Shown here: positions 11,427 through 22,009 of the stretch, in pieces
How positions within the stretch are numbered: the stretch's first letter is position 1
How the letters are laid out: each line of letters opens with the position of its first letter
From: Mycogone perniciosa
Taxonomy: Eukaryota; Ascomycota; Sordariomycetes; Hypocreales; Hypocreaceae
NCBI GenBank assembly: GCA_025331125.1
Contig: JAOALB010000114.1
Location: forward strand, 124,001-188,000
Reading direction: 5' to 3'
Length of the DNA: 64,000 nucleotides
Program-made: the position numbers and the translations under genes
Notes under the pieces: generated by a model
Databases searched by the model: none
What the model was told of the DNA's origin: nothing
What the model saw: the letters and a program-made list of their open reading frames with translations, nothing else

Positions 11427-13881
11427 TCAAATTGACTTTCGTCTCGGTTTCCGTGCCAGTCCCAGAGTCGATTCAGTGTCAGTTTCATCATCACTCTCGA
11501 CGTCGGTCCAGGTACCAGTGGTGTAGGCCCAGGCGTCAGCTCCAATGTAGGTCCCAATGTAGGTACCAGTGTCGGTTCCAGTGTCAGTCTCAGTGTCGAT
11601 CCCAGTGTTGGTCTCAGTGTAGATCCCGGCTTCGGCCTCCTCCAGATGATTTCCATCCTTATACACAAACTCCGGCGCTCTTGGATTAAGAGAGTGGCGT
11701 GTGATAGTGACATGAGTAGAGCCCGATGATCCCGGTCCACTCCCGGAGGAAGACTCCCCTCTCCAGTAGTGGACGCCATTTGGTCCATTCGCATTAGCCA
11801 GGCGTAGATGGAGTCCAGCGAGTCCACTGGCTATTCGCCCGGTCGGGCTTCTGCGAACGAGGCCGTGTACGCTTGTCGGTTCCGGATTCGGAACTAGGAG
11901 AGACTGTGGAACCACATATGGCCAATATGGACTAAATTGGCGATTCTCGCGGCAGAACTCGTGATTCGAGTTCATAAGTGCACGGGGGGCCTTGGGGGCC
12001 CCAGCCAAGTCGGGATCGTCTCTGTCATTCTTGCGACCACGACCACCAACCCACCCTTGGGGGCGCGATCGGGGCGGCCCAGAAGGTTTTTCGATTGTGT
12101 ACTCAATTTTCTTCAATGGGGCCGTTACCATGATGTTATTAGTTAGATTGTGGCGCTCCAAATCTATCCAGCTCGTAGTCCAGACCTGGAAAACGTTTTC
12201 CAGTCGTTCGAGTGGCATGACTTCGGGGACCCAGGTGCGAACATATGTTCCCTCTCCATCGTACTCGAAGGCTTGCTTGACAGGGTTGTAGACTCGCTCT
12301 TGTTTTCGCGGGTCGGAGCCAATGCCAGCGAGGTATTGCCAGTTTACCCAGTTGGATGCAACGTCATAGTCAACGAGCTGCATCTGGAACCACTCAGCAC
12401 CATAGCGCCAGTCGATCTTAAGCATCTTGGCTATGAAGGTGGCGACGTTTTGTCGCCCGCGAGCGGACAAATACCCAGTGTGGAAAAGCTCACGCAGGTT
12501 GGCATCGATAAGTCCCATGCCTGTTCTGCCTTCGAAAAGCCTCCTTATCATATTCCCAACTTGCCATGGAGAAGGATCCTGGTCATACTGAGCAGCATGC
12601 CTAATGGATGTCATCCATTTGAGTCCCTCGACCGGTCGAAAGCCGTCCCGATGGAAAAGCTTGGAGCCATACTTTTTGGCGCAAAGTCGGGTGTAGTCTC
12701 GCCAGAGGAGCTGATAGCGAATCGACGCCGTTCCCTCGTTCTCTCCGTTTCCATACCCATGGACTTGTGCGTAGGCAGTCTCCGTGCCGTCTTCGAATTT
12801 CAAAAGTTCGCCATGGATTTGTCGTGCTGTGATGCATCCCTGAGCCAGATAGGCGGAAAGCTTTGAGCTAAAGCCTGGCCCCAAAAGTTTGTCTCGAGTC
12901 TCATGGTACGAATTCACAGCTCCTGTCTTGATGATGAGCTGGAGCTGTGCGTGGCCAGGGGTTTCACCTCCTCGAAAGGGAAAGCAGTGGGCATTGACTG
13001 CGGCCGTTGGGAAAGTAGGTGGAGTGGCAAGCATACCCTTCAATGGTTTTTTCAGCCGTGAGATGAGCTCATCGAGCGTGTCAACCATCATGTAGGGGTG
13101 GCTTTGGCATGGTATAACCGAGCCAGGTGGCATAGGGGGCAAGGAGGATTTTCCCGGCCGAGGTAGCGTCGGTCGAGGCTTTTCACGGAGAACCTCCAAC
13201 GACTTGTGATACGTGGTAAAGACATCTGGGAGGCTGGAAATGTCCTGCATAAAACCGGTGTCACGACTATTAATTATGGTTAGCAGGCTGACGGTCATTG
13301 AATACTGGTCATACTTACTCGTCGACGAGGTATTTCTCGTCCGACCACATCTTGAACTCTGCCTCGTAGTGGGCACAGACTTGAGAGAGGGCCTTCTGCT
13401 CCTTCTTCTCCTCGTAGGATGACTCCTCAATCATCCACACAGTAGTAACTCTCAGGCCGTTGGTTTTGACATTGTTGATACTCCGGATGAGATGGCCCAG
13501 GACAGATGAGGGAGATCCAACGCGTAGAATGAGGCCACTGTCTAGTGCTTCCAGGCTTTCTTTCAGATCCCAGATGGATTGGGCAATGAACTCGGCGCGA
13601 TGGGGACCACATTTCCAGTACCTGCCGACTCTGGACCGGGCTTCACTAAATGGAGATGTCTCGCCTTCCATCAGAAAGCCCGAGATCTCGATCTGGCCGC
13701 ATGGGAAAATATAGACGGGCATCAAGTGGGTGAAGCCATGCTTCGAGGTGGTGGCCAAGTAATGGAGAATGGGGTTATCGGCGACTCTGAGATCGTGTCT
13801 CATGAGATAGATGAGAACTTTACCACGCCGCCTGGCCGCATGGCCTGGAGGAGGCAATTTCGATGCTCGCTTAGGCGACAT
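11427..13881 (-). CDS. DASH-family cryptochrome with long Gly/Thr-rich C-terminal tail
   Basis: Blue-light photoreceptor / single-strand-DNA photolyase-type flavoprotein, about 800 residues. Two exons, 13881..13319 and 13266..11427, with GTAAGT donor and AATAG acceptor; the splice restores a clean VDD-RDTGF reading. The N-terminal photolyase domain has VLIYLMRHDLRVADNP. The FAD-binding domain has SAYLAQGCITARQIH, RYQLLWRDY, GLIDANLRELFHTGYLSARGRQNVA (in pieces) and ASNWVNWQYLAGIGSDPR, all DASH hallmarks. Beyond ~residue 560 comes a Gly/Arg/Pro-rich extension as in other fungal DASH proteins, followed by a low-complexity tail of repeated TETDTGTDTG-like units. Likely light-regulated, as fungal DASH genes usually are, but no promoter proof is offered. 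Confidence 0.93.
11480..11640. repeat. Short degenerate tandem repeat encoding the DASH tail
   Basis: Imperfect GT-CAGTGTC/GATCC-type 6- and 12-bp units give alternating Thr-Glu/Thr-Asp/Thr-Gly residues on the minus strand. The repeat stays in frame and the gene ends normally after it. Confidence 0.75.
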
Positions 13882-14743
13882 CTACCCACTGACAGGCAGG
13901 GATGAAAGGCGGGTTGGTATAAATGGGAATGGTTCAAGAACGACGAGAGGTGTGGCGTGGTATTCAGCGTTTGTCTGTCTCAGATAATCGTCCACGAAGA
14001 CTGATGAGGAGACGAACTAGCGAGCCGAACCATCAGAGGTGCCAGGCAGGAGAGCAGACTAAATAGGCGAGTTGATAAACGAGGGGACAGACGCAAGAGA
14101 ACACCGAAGCGACAGTTATGGGTCAACCGACGGCATGTTGATTCAGGCTGTGGCTGATTATTCCCGTTGAGGGAGATGTTGGCTCTCGAGCAAACAACGC
14201 CGCATGTCCATGATGTTGCATGTTCCGCCGAGACGATAGACGCGATGACTCTTCCGACTAGGCAGGCCGGAAAAGCCGTCTGCAGCTCGCCAACGCTTCT
14301 TGTCACCAACACAACCCGAAAGCGATGCAAGAGTGTGTCTGAGCCGTGATAGGGACGCAGAGGCGTGTATGTATAACGGTGGAGATGAGAGGAGCCGTCC
14401 ACATCAGCTAATGGATGGCTGCATTCACTCGTATCCCGGACGAGAAGACATCGATTTCAACTGAGCGTGAGTCGAGGAGGGTGACAGGTCACAGCGGGAT
14501 GGAGAGCCAAGCCGGCAGGATACATTCTCAGGCTTCGAGGCCCAGAAGACCATGATTTTAATGATTGTCTTGTCTTCTTCTCGGGGTCATCTGCCGTTTC
14601 CAGCGTAAAGCACTGTGAGCTGTAGCAGGCAAAGCGATTCGAAAGTTCCCTCCATGGTTCTTGAGATCGAGAATGTTGGTGGAGAGGCGAAAATGTGACT
14701 TGCTGCGCTATCTCACGGATTCTCACCCTGGACCCCACGAACA

Positions 14744-14763
14744 GGGGTTGGGGTTGGGGTTGG
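14744..14763 (+). repeat. GGGGTT triplicate, G-quadruplex-capable run
   Basis: Three consecutive GGGGTT units followed by GG, then GGCATTGGCGG. Four close G-runs could fold as a quadruplex. It is not the usual fungal TTAGGG telomere repeat. Confidence 0.7.
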
Positions 14764-16028
14764 CATTGGCGGCATGGCCGACAGGGGCTCTCGTAGCGGG
14801 CCGTTGTAAATTCAAGATACTCGAGTAATTATCACCAACAAGAATGATGGGCATTAGAACAACGGCGGCAAGCTCATATGACTGAGGTCTGCGTTGTTTG
14901 CTTGGGCTCAGCCTTCTAGCAGTTCTACGAGTAAGTTACGAGTTCTCGTAAGCTTGAGGCGCTTTCATTGCCGGCATAAGTTTGTGCACAAGTTAACCCG
15001 CTTTTCTCCACCCAGATCTCTGCCATATGATCAGTTCCCCTGTTCATCATACTCGTACGGAGTACATACTCCGTACCTATGTCTTATGCAGTAGTAGCAT
15101 GTGCATAGTACCTAATGCACCATGCATGCTTCGTACACACCCTCAACTCACCTGGACAAATGCACTCTCTCATTCGGTTTGGGGGCTGTTGGTCGACATC
15201 ACGAACGTCTCCAAGGCTTCCCCTCTCCCCTCTTCCCTCTTCCCTCTTTCCCATGTATGATGCATGTGTCTCTCTCGACAGGCTGTCAAAGCTATTGACA
15301 TACCTGTCCTATAGAGCACTCCATACAGAGTACTCCGTACTCCGTACTGCCAGAACAAATGGTAGATGCTTCTCACACAGTACCAGATTCAGGCAATCAC
15401 TTCGAATCGTAAATTGACATCAATCTCCGTAGTGCCCGCCACAACCGCACCGATCCGCTAACATCTTGATTTGCCTTATGGCTACTCCGTACTCCGTACA
15501 AACCCATTCTGTAGCCTACGACTAGGTGCATATGTATGTATGCAGGGGCCACTCACACCACTATCTACGGTACCAATAGTTGGCTTGTTGGACTGGACCC
15601 AACGCAGCTCATATTTACGTACGAAGTATTGTTGGTTCTTCAAAGGGCGCTTCGTTGATTGGACTCGTAGCCGTTTTTCTGGCGTCAGCAAGCGGGCGCT
15701 TATTCGAGCATATCAACTCGTCACCATGAAAGTCATCACAGCCGTATCCAAACATAGAAATATCTCATATCGAAGCGGTGTTTGCAAAATTACATCTTCC
15801 GCGGAGCCCGTCCAACAAACAAGAAAACATCGCACAGTACTCTCCGTATGCCTGCAGCCTCCATGTCACCTTTCGGACTTTCCGATCCTGGTACAAGGGG
15901 CAGAAAAGAATGCACTCTACTGGCGGTGTCGAGTGCTTAGGTGTGTAACACAGCATCTAACCGACCCAAAACCAGGTCAATATCTGATCAATAACTGAAT
16001 GCCAGTTATCATCCAAGCCCGCCAGGGA

Positions 16029-16223
16029 ATGTACATCCGTTGGCTGTTTTTTCTTTCTTTTTGCTTATTCCTTGCCCAAGTCATCGGCGAATCCCGTGTT
16101 TGTCATTGCTTGACACCTGTTTTCAGTCACATTAGTCGGGAGATGAGCATGTCGTCTTCCGAAGATGTAACACTTCCAACGTCCGAATTGTGTGCTCCAT
16201 CAGCTTCTACGGAAGGATTATAA
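16029..16223 (+). CDS. Possible small secreted peptide
   Basis: A 64-codon open frame starts with a signal-peptide-like stretch (MYIRWLFFLSFCLFLAQVIG) followed by about 44 hydrophilic residues with three cysteines. No splice site is needed. Small random ORFs of this size are frequent in this non-coding block, so this is only a candidate; no family is recognised. Confidence 0.15.
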   Translation: MYIRWLFFLSFCLFLAQVIGESRVCHCLTPVFSHISREMSMSSSEDVTLPTSELCAPSASTEGL

Positions 16224-18467
16224 TCTAAAAAGAACAAATTATTGATGCCAACTCCCGAGAATCACACCGACTTGCTGTTCGGCTCCCGCCTCATACCCAT
16301 CTCCTAGTAGCGGCTATCAGCATCGCATTCGGTGAGTTTTTCGCATCCATGCATGAATGCTCACATGCACACATCCAGCATGTTCCCGTCTCTTAAATTT
16401 GCCTCGACACGGCTGAAAGTGGGTGAGCCAGGTGTCAGCCAACACAGAGACTGCCGCATCCCGCCAAGTTGCCGACCACATCAGACGTCGGGCTTCCGAG
16501 ACAACATACAAACAGGCTTCCGTTACTCTCGCTTGTAAGCTCATATGATGAGGCCAAGAACTTCTTACTGATACAAGACGTATAGCAACCACGGAAACAG
16601 ATTGTTTGCAAGCCACGCTGTTGCCTAGAGTGCTGCAGCGGTATACCTCTGTTCCGTCTCAACATTGTCTTTGCATTTATGCAACACACTCCGTTGACTC
16701 CATCACCAGTTAGTTACACAGCTAACGCTGAGCGGGTACAGCTCGCATTTACGCCGATCCAATATGGGCGAAATGTCGGCTGGTTTCCAAAGTGGATGCC
16801 CTCGGCTCGGGCGGTAGCTCCAATCAACACCTGTGGTCATACCGAAGTTGACACCACAAGAGCAGCAAGTACACACTGTTGATTGTCAACCCGTTGATTT
16901 GGTATCGACAGATCGTGCGGTGCCCTCATCTGTATGTCAAGCTGCCTGTCCATTCGCGGTACATGGGCCTGCTCAATGGCAGAGAGGGGCCAAGTGAGTG
17001 ACAATTCATTGCTTAGCTGTATCTCCAACAGACCAACTTGGCCAAGATCCCCACCCCCCCCCATTATTTTGTAGACGTACTTCGGCCCCCAAGAGCAAGT
17101 GTCCTATATGCAAAAATATAATGACTTGGAATGAGTAAGCATGCGTTGACGAGGCCAGTTACTTGACTCGATTGGGGGGTGAGATTCACTGATGCTCTCC
17201 ACAGACACATTGCTCTCTACTCACTCTCTACGATGCTTGCAGGTTTGAAGTCGGTGTAGGTAAGTGCTGTGACCTCTCCGTTGTGTTCTCCCCTGAAGTT
17301 TGCCATCTCTGCCAGGTGTTTTCACAAGCATGATAAGAATAAAGTTTAGTCCAAGCAGACGCAGGCATTCTTGCATGTCTCAGGTACATTGATAGTTTCA
17401 ATGTTCTCCGTTGATTGTTCCAGTGCTCACCATCTGTGGGCGGGAGGCGTTCTCAGTCAGTGAGTGGCGGACCAGTCGAACCCGGCAAGAAGTGAGGCCC
17501 CATGCATTTCATCTCAACTGTCGATTCTAACTTGTCAGGATACGAGTTTGTGCAGTTATTGGATACCCAATCAGCCTGAATCATTCATGCATGACTTGAA
17601 CCTCTCCTGCAGGAGCCAAGGCCGGGGCTGCGATGAGGCATCACCAGGGAGGGAATGCAGAACATAGGATGTAAGATTAGCTCTGGAAATCGAGGTTCCG
17701 TGTTCCAAATCTCGACAAATAGGAGCTGGAGCCGGACCAGTCCTAATAAATATCGCATAATCCATAATCGAGGCGTACGTGGCGAATGCCGATTCCTGCT
17801 ATGAGACATTCATTGACGCATCTTGGCGACTCGGTGAGATGGCCAAGGTGTTTGCTGTCTTGGTTTCTTGCAGCATCACTTGAGAAGTTGTCAGATTTTC
17901 TTTTTATCAATGTATTTTTAGGGTATTCACAAGTAAAATAGGATAAGATTATGAAGCTTCCAATCAAGCATGTTGTAGGCAGCACGAGTGTCGTAGAATC
18001 ACCCCTGTCATCTTATAGGTGGCCTGTAGATATTAGGGCATCCGTCCCGCCTGCTGTGGGGGCGGGATATGATGACACGAAAGAGTAACAGATAGATAGT
18101 AATCACCCCAAAATAGTGTTTATATCGCGAAGATGTTTTCTTATGTACACGGCGGCGATGATGATCGTGATATGAGGATGGCAGGCCGTGTCCGGCAGGC
18201 TTCGGCAGAGAACGGCCTCCGATGCTCCGGCTCCGGCGTTTAGACAGCCGAGAGCTCCTACACCGGCTCGGCTTTAGGGGGATTAACCGAGGATAGCGCG
18301 ACGGCATGCAGCGGCTCAAGAGACAGGATAGTTGGAAAATCAACAGTACGAGGCGCTGAAGAGCTGGACATTCACCTTTCTTCTCCCCTTCATCGCCGCA
18401 AAAACGCCTCTGAGGGTGTCAATTGTGCCTGTCGAAGCACGCCGTTTGCTCCTCGCTGTCTCCAATC

Positions 18468-20318
18468 ATGTCTGCCGTCTGCCGAAGCCTGCGGACAGCG
18501 TCCAGACTGCGCGTCCAATCGCGTGTTGCTGTCCCAGTTGGGGGTGCTTGCTCGGCCTCTATCGGAGCCGGTCGCTTTGCTACCTCTGCTCTTATTTCTA
18601 CTCCTTCGCGCAGCAACTTTTCGACCTCCGTGTCCAGACTTTCCAACGCACCCGCCATGGCGACCTCAGCAAGAGAATACGACCCTGAAATCAAGGATAT
18701 TGCCGACTATGTCGCCAATAAGACCATTGACTCGGAACTAGCTGTAAGCATCGCCTGTTCTGTTCTCTGGCTTGCAACAGCCCCTCACTTCGAACCCCTC
18801 CATCTTATATGCAACCCAAACACCCATATCAACACGACATGCTGACCACAAGTCTTTTCGTCTGTAGTTTGACACGGCTCGATGGATCCTCCTCGATACC
18901 TTGGGCTGCGGTCTTGAGGGCCTGCGGTTCAAGGAGTGCGCCAAGCTGCTTGGTCCCATTGTCCCCGGCACCGTCGTCCCCAATGGCACCAAGGTTCCTG
19001 GCACCCCCTTCGTGCTGGATCCCGTCAATGGCGCTTTCAACATTGGTGCTATGATCCGATGGCTCGACTTCAACGACTGCTGGCTGGCTGCTGAGTGGGG
19101 TCACCCCTCTGACAACTTGGGCGCCATTTTGGCTGTCGCCGACTGGGTCAACCGCACCAACAAGGCTGGTGGCAACCTTGCTGGGGGCAAGATCTTCACC
19201 ATCCGAGATGTCCTCGAGGCTATGATCAAGGCCCACGAGATCCAGGGCTGCCTGGCTCTGCTGAACTCGTACAACAAGGTCGGTCTTGACCATGTTGTCC
19301 TGGTCAAGGTCGCCAGTACCGCTGTCGTCTCCAAGATGCTGGGCCTCAGCGAGAAGCAGATTGCCGACGCTGTGACCCAGGCTTGGGTTGACGGCCAGAG
19401 CCTGCGAACCTACCGCCACAGCCCCAACACCATGTCCCGCAAGTCGTGGGCTGCCGGTGATGCTTGCCAGCGCGCCGTCAACCTGGCTCTCAAGGTCATG
19501 AAGGGCGAGACTGGTGTCCCTACGGTTCTGTCTGCTCCCACTTGGGGCTTCTACGATGTTCTGTTCAAGGGCAAGAAGTTTGAGTTCCAGCGTCCTTATG
19601 GCAGCTACGTCATGGAGAACGTTCTCTTCAAGGTCTCCTACCCCGGTATGTTTATTCTTTAGTCCTTTTGAATTCGTGAAGCAGAAGACTGATGAGAGTA
19701 ATAGCCGAGTTCCACTCCCAGACCGCCGTTGAGGCCTCCGAGAAGATCCACCACCAGCTCAAGGCCCTGGGCAAGTCCGCCGCCGATATCAAGGCCATCA
19801 CCTGCCGAACCCACGAGGCCTGCATCCGCATCATCGACAAGCAGTTCAAGCCCATGGACAACTTCGCCGACCGTGACCACTGCATCCAGTACATGTGCTC
19901 CGTCATGCTCGTCTTCGGCCGCCTCGAGGCCACCGACTACGTTGACGGCGGCGAGGCCGCTACCTCCGAGCTCGTCGAGTCCCTGCGCCAGAAGATCAAG
20001 TGCGTCGAGGACCCGCAGTACACTCAAGACTACCATGACCCTGCCCTCCGAACCATCTCCAACGCCCTCACTGTCGAGCTCAACGACGGCACCGTCCTCG
20101 ATGAGGTCGCTGTTGAGGCTCCTCTCGGCCACCGTCTGCGCCGCGAGGAGGCTAAGCCCGTCATCCTGGCCAAGTACAAGCGCCACCTTGCGCCTCACTT
20201 GCCCGAGACGGCTGTCAACGAGCTGGTTGAGCTCAGCCAGGACACCAAGAAGCTGGAGGCCCTGACTGTTGATGAGTACGTGGACAAGTATGTTGTCAAG
20301 GAGAGCAAGTTTCTGTAA
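18468..20318 (+). CDS. prpD: 2-methylcitrate dehydratase, mitochondrial (PrpD family)
   Basis: Converts 2-methylcitrate to 2-methyl-cis-aconitate in the 2-methylcitrate cycle, which clears propionyl-CoA in the mitochondrial matrix. Exons are 18468..18743, 18868..19645 and 19705..20318, giving 555 residues, the family's usual size. The first ~60 residues are Arg/Ser/Ala-rich without acidic residues, a mitochondrial import sequence. The MmgE/PrpD fold is full length, with RWLDFNDCWLAAEWGHPSDN, TYRHSPNTMSRKSWAAGDA and a C-terminal lid domain ending VVKESKFL. The ATG at 18468 is the first in frame. Codon use is strongly biased to C-ending codons, as in highly expressed fungal genes. No other methylcitrate-cycle gene is in the window. 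Confidence 0.96.
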
Positions 20319-21033
20319 GCTGTAGAGTTACGAACATATTCATGATTTAGGGTAACGGCAATACAAAAAATAGAAGTTTGTCAACTGAAATTGCAATTGC
20401 GTGCTGTTGTTATCGAGACTTGGTGACGAACGTAACACGGTGTGGCACAGGCCGTATAAGTGAGATTTACTCGTATTTAGATGAAATCAAAGACATCACG
20501 GGTACCTTGCTGAGCCACTAACAACAGGGTCAATGCTTCTTCCTTTCAGCTGATCACGCCGATTTGCTAGCTCCCTTGCTGCAGATAGATATCGAACCAT
20601 TGTTCTGCACTGAGCATCGTTAGTTCCTGGGCGTAAAGTTTGAACCATCTGTCATAGGCGAACCATATTAGAGGTTAAATCCCAGCACAAAAAGATGCTA
20701 CTTTGTAATACTTCGTACGTGTACTCGTATAGGTACGGAGTGTGATCGGCGTGGCGGGGCACAGCCCCCCTAAAGGGTAATATCCATACTCCGAACCCCG
20801 TAGTAATCATCCGTCGTGCCGAGACTTAGGACTCAACATCTTCAAAACCTCCCTTTTCCCAGGCTTCAACATCTCGATTTCGCCATCGAGATTCCTTCTC
20901 CATCTGTCGGATTCGAATCGAAAGCTGTTTGAGTAATACGCGCTTTGTTTCTTTTACGCTCGAATACCATCTGCGCCGGACGAACGACGTTTTCTTGTAT
21001 TCTCCGCAGGATCGGAGACAAGATCGTGGCATC
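20319..21033. other. Intergenic region between PrpD and the SH3 protein gene
   Basis: Contains the 3' flank of prpD and the promoter of the SH3 gene. It includes TACGGAGT/TACTTCGTACG-type motifs around 20709-20740. No gene seen. Confidence 0.5.
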
Positions 21034-21872
21034 ATGGACCGCCAGGAAATCATAGACTCCAACAAGTCTCTCCGAGTCATCAAAAATGTAAGTCAGCCTC
21101 CTCCATCCCTCCATTCTCTTACTCTCTCCAAGAAGACATCTGACGGATACCTCAGGAACTAGAAAAGCTCCTCGAGAAAGGAGTCATTGACGACGGTGTC
21201 TTCGATAGCATCTTCGCTTCTCTCCCCGCCGAGAAATCCCTCCTCGGCACTTCCGCAGCGGCAAATACGCGCTCAACGAACCAGACTCCTACGCAGACAT
21301 CAACACCGACGCAACCGCCTACGAATGCTTTCCAGAATCTAAATGTGAAGAGCCATTCTCCCGCACCGCCCTCGTACGAAGAAGCACGAGCGCCACCAGG
21401 TCGCCCTAGCAGACCCGTCATCTACTACGTCCTCGCGCTCTACGCCTATCACGGCGATAAACCCGACGACCTGCACTTTGAAAGAGGAGATCGTATGGAA
21501 GTTTATGAAACGTATGGAGAAACCCACGATTGGTCGTCTGGCCGGAATCTGCGCACTGGCAAGGAGGGCCTCTTCCCGTCAAACTATGTCCGCGCTGAAG
21601 ATGAAGGGGATAGGGAAAAGGCTCGCGCTGCCGCTGCGTACGCTCCACAGCCCGTCCACGGCTATTCACAAGGACCGCCAGCACAACAGAGCCCGTACAA
21701 CTCCAATGTTCCGCCCATGGCTGTGGCGGAGGGAGGCCAGCCTGCGCAAGAACAAGGCTCAGAGAACAAGGTTGGCGGGTATGGCAAGAAAATCGGCAAG
21801 AAACTGGGCAATGCGGCCATCTTTGGTGCGGGTGCGACAATCGGAAGCAACATTGTGAACAGCATCTTTTAA
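21034..21872 (+). CDS. SH3-domain, PPxY protein of the Lsb1/Pin3 type
   Basis: Cytoplasmic actin-patch/endocytosis-type adaptor, about 256 residues. Exon 1 is 21034..21087 (18 codons) and exon 2 is 21156..21872. The N-terminal ~45 residues (MDRQEIIDSNKSLRVIKN then ELEKLLEKGVIDD) are the helical head of the fungal Lsb1/Pin3 family. A Thr/Pro/Gln-rich linker follows, then PPSYEEA, a PPxY ubiquitin-ligase (Rsp5) docking motif. The SH3 domain has ALYAYHGDKPDDLHFERGD ... SSGRNLRTGKEGLFPSNYV in order. The tail is Gln/Gly/Pro-rich, a composition linked to prion-like behaviour in the yeast proteins, and ends with a Gly/Ala segment (GAGATIGSNIV). The family is clear; binding to Las17-type proteins is inferred. 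Confidence 0.9.
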
Positions 21873-22009
21873 CACGGGGCGATGTGGTAATATCACAGTC
21901 TTTTTATTATCTGACATTTATTATTATCTGGCACTTAGTTTCGAGTCTGGCGTTTTTAAATGGCGTCAGGGGCAATATATGTTCTATTCGAGTGTATTCA
22001 CGCAGGTCT

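Larger units (their letters stand above)
13882..18467. other. 4.6 kb gene-free divergent region
   Basis: Lies between the starts of the DASH gene (minus) and the PrpD gene (plus). Open frames up to 175 codons occur but lack splice context and protein-like composition. It holds a telomere-like GGGGTT run (14744-14763), clusters of TACTCCGTA motifs (15056-15075, 15331-15345, 15483-15497) and a possible small secreted peptide at 16029. Its size is unusual beside the tight spacing on its left, so it may be regulatory or eroded. Confidence 0.5.

Noticed and set aside
15471..15998. 175-codon plus-strand frame
   Set aside because: Starts in a TACTCCGTA cluster, has no domain or splice support, and sits in a long non-coding block.
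19659..20198. 179-codon minus-strand frame and a similar plus-strand frame within prpD
   Set aside because: Shadows of the strongly biased prpD exon 3; no splice or start logic of their own.
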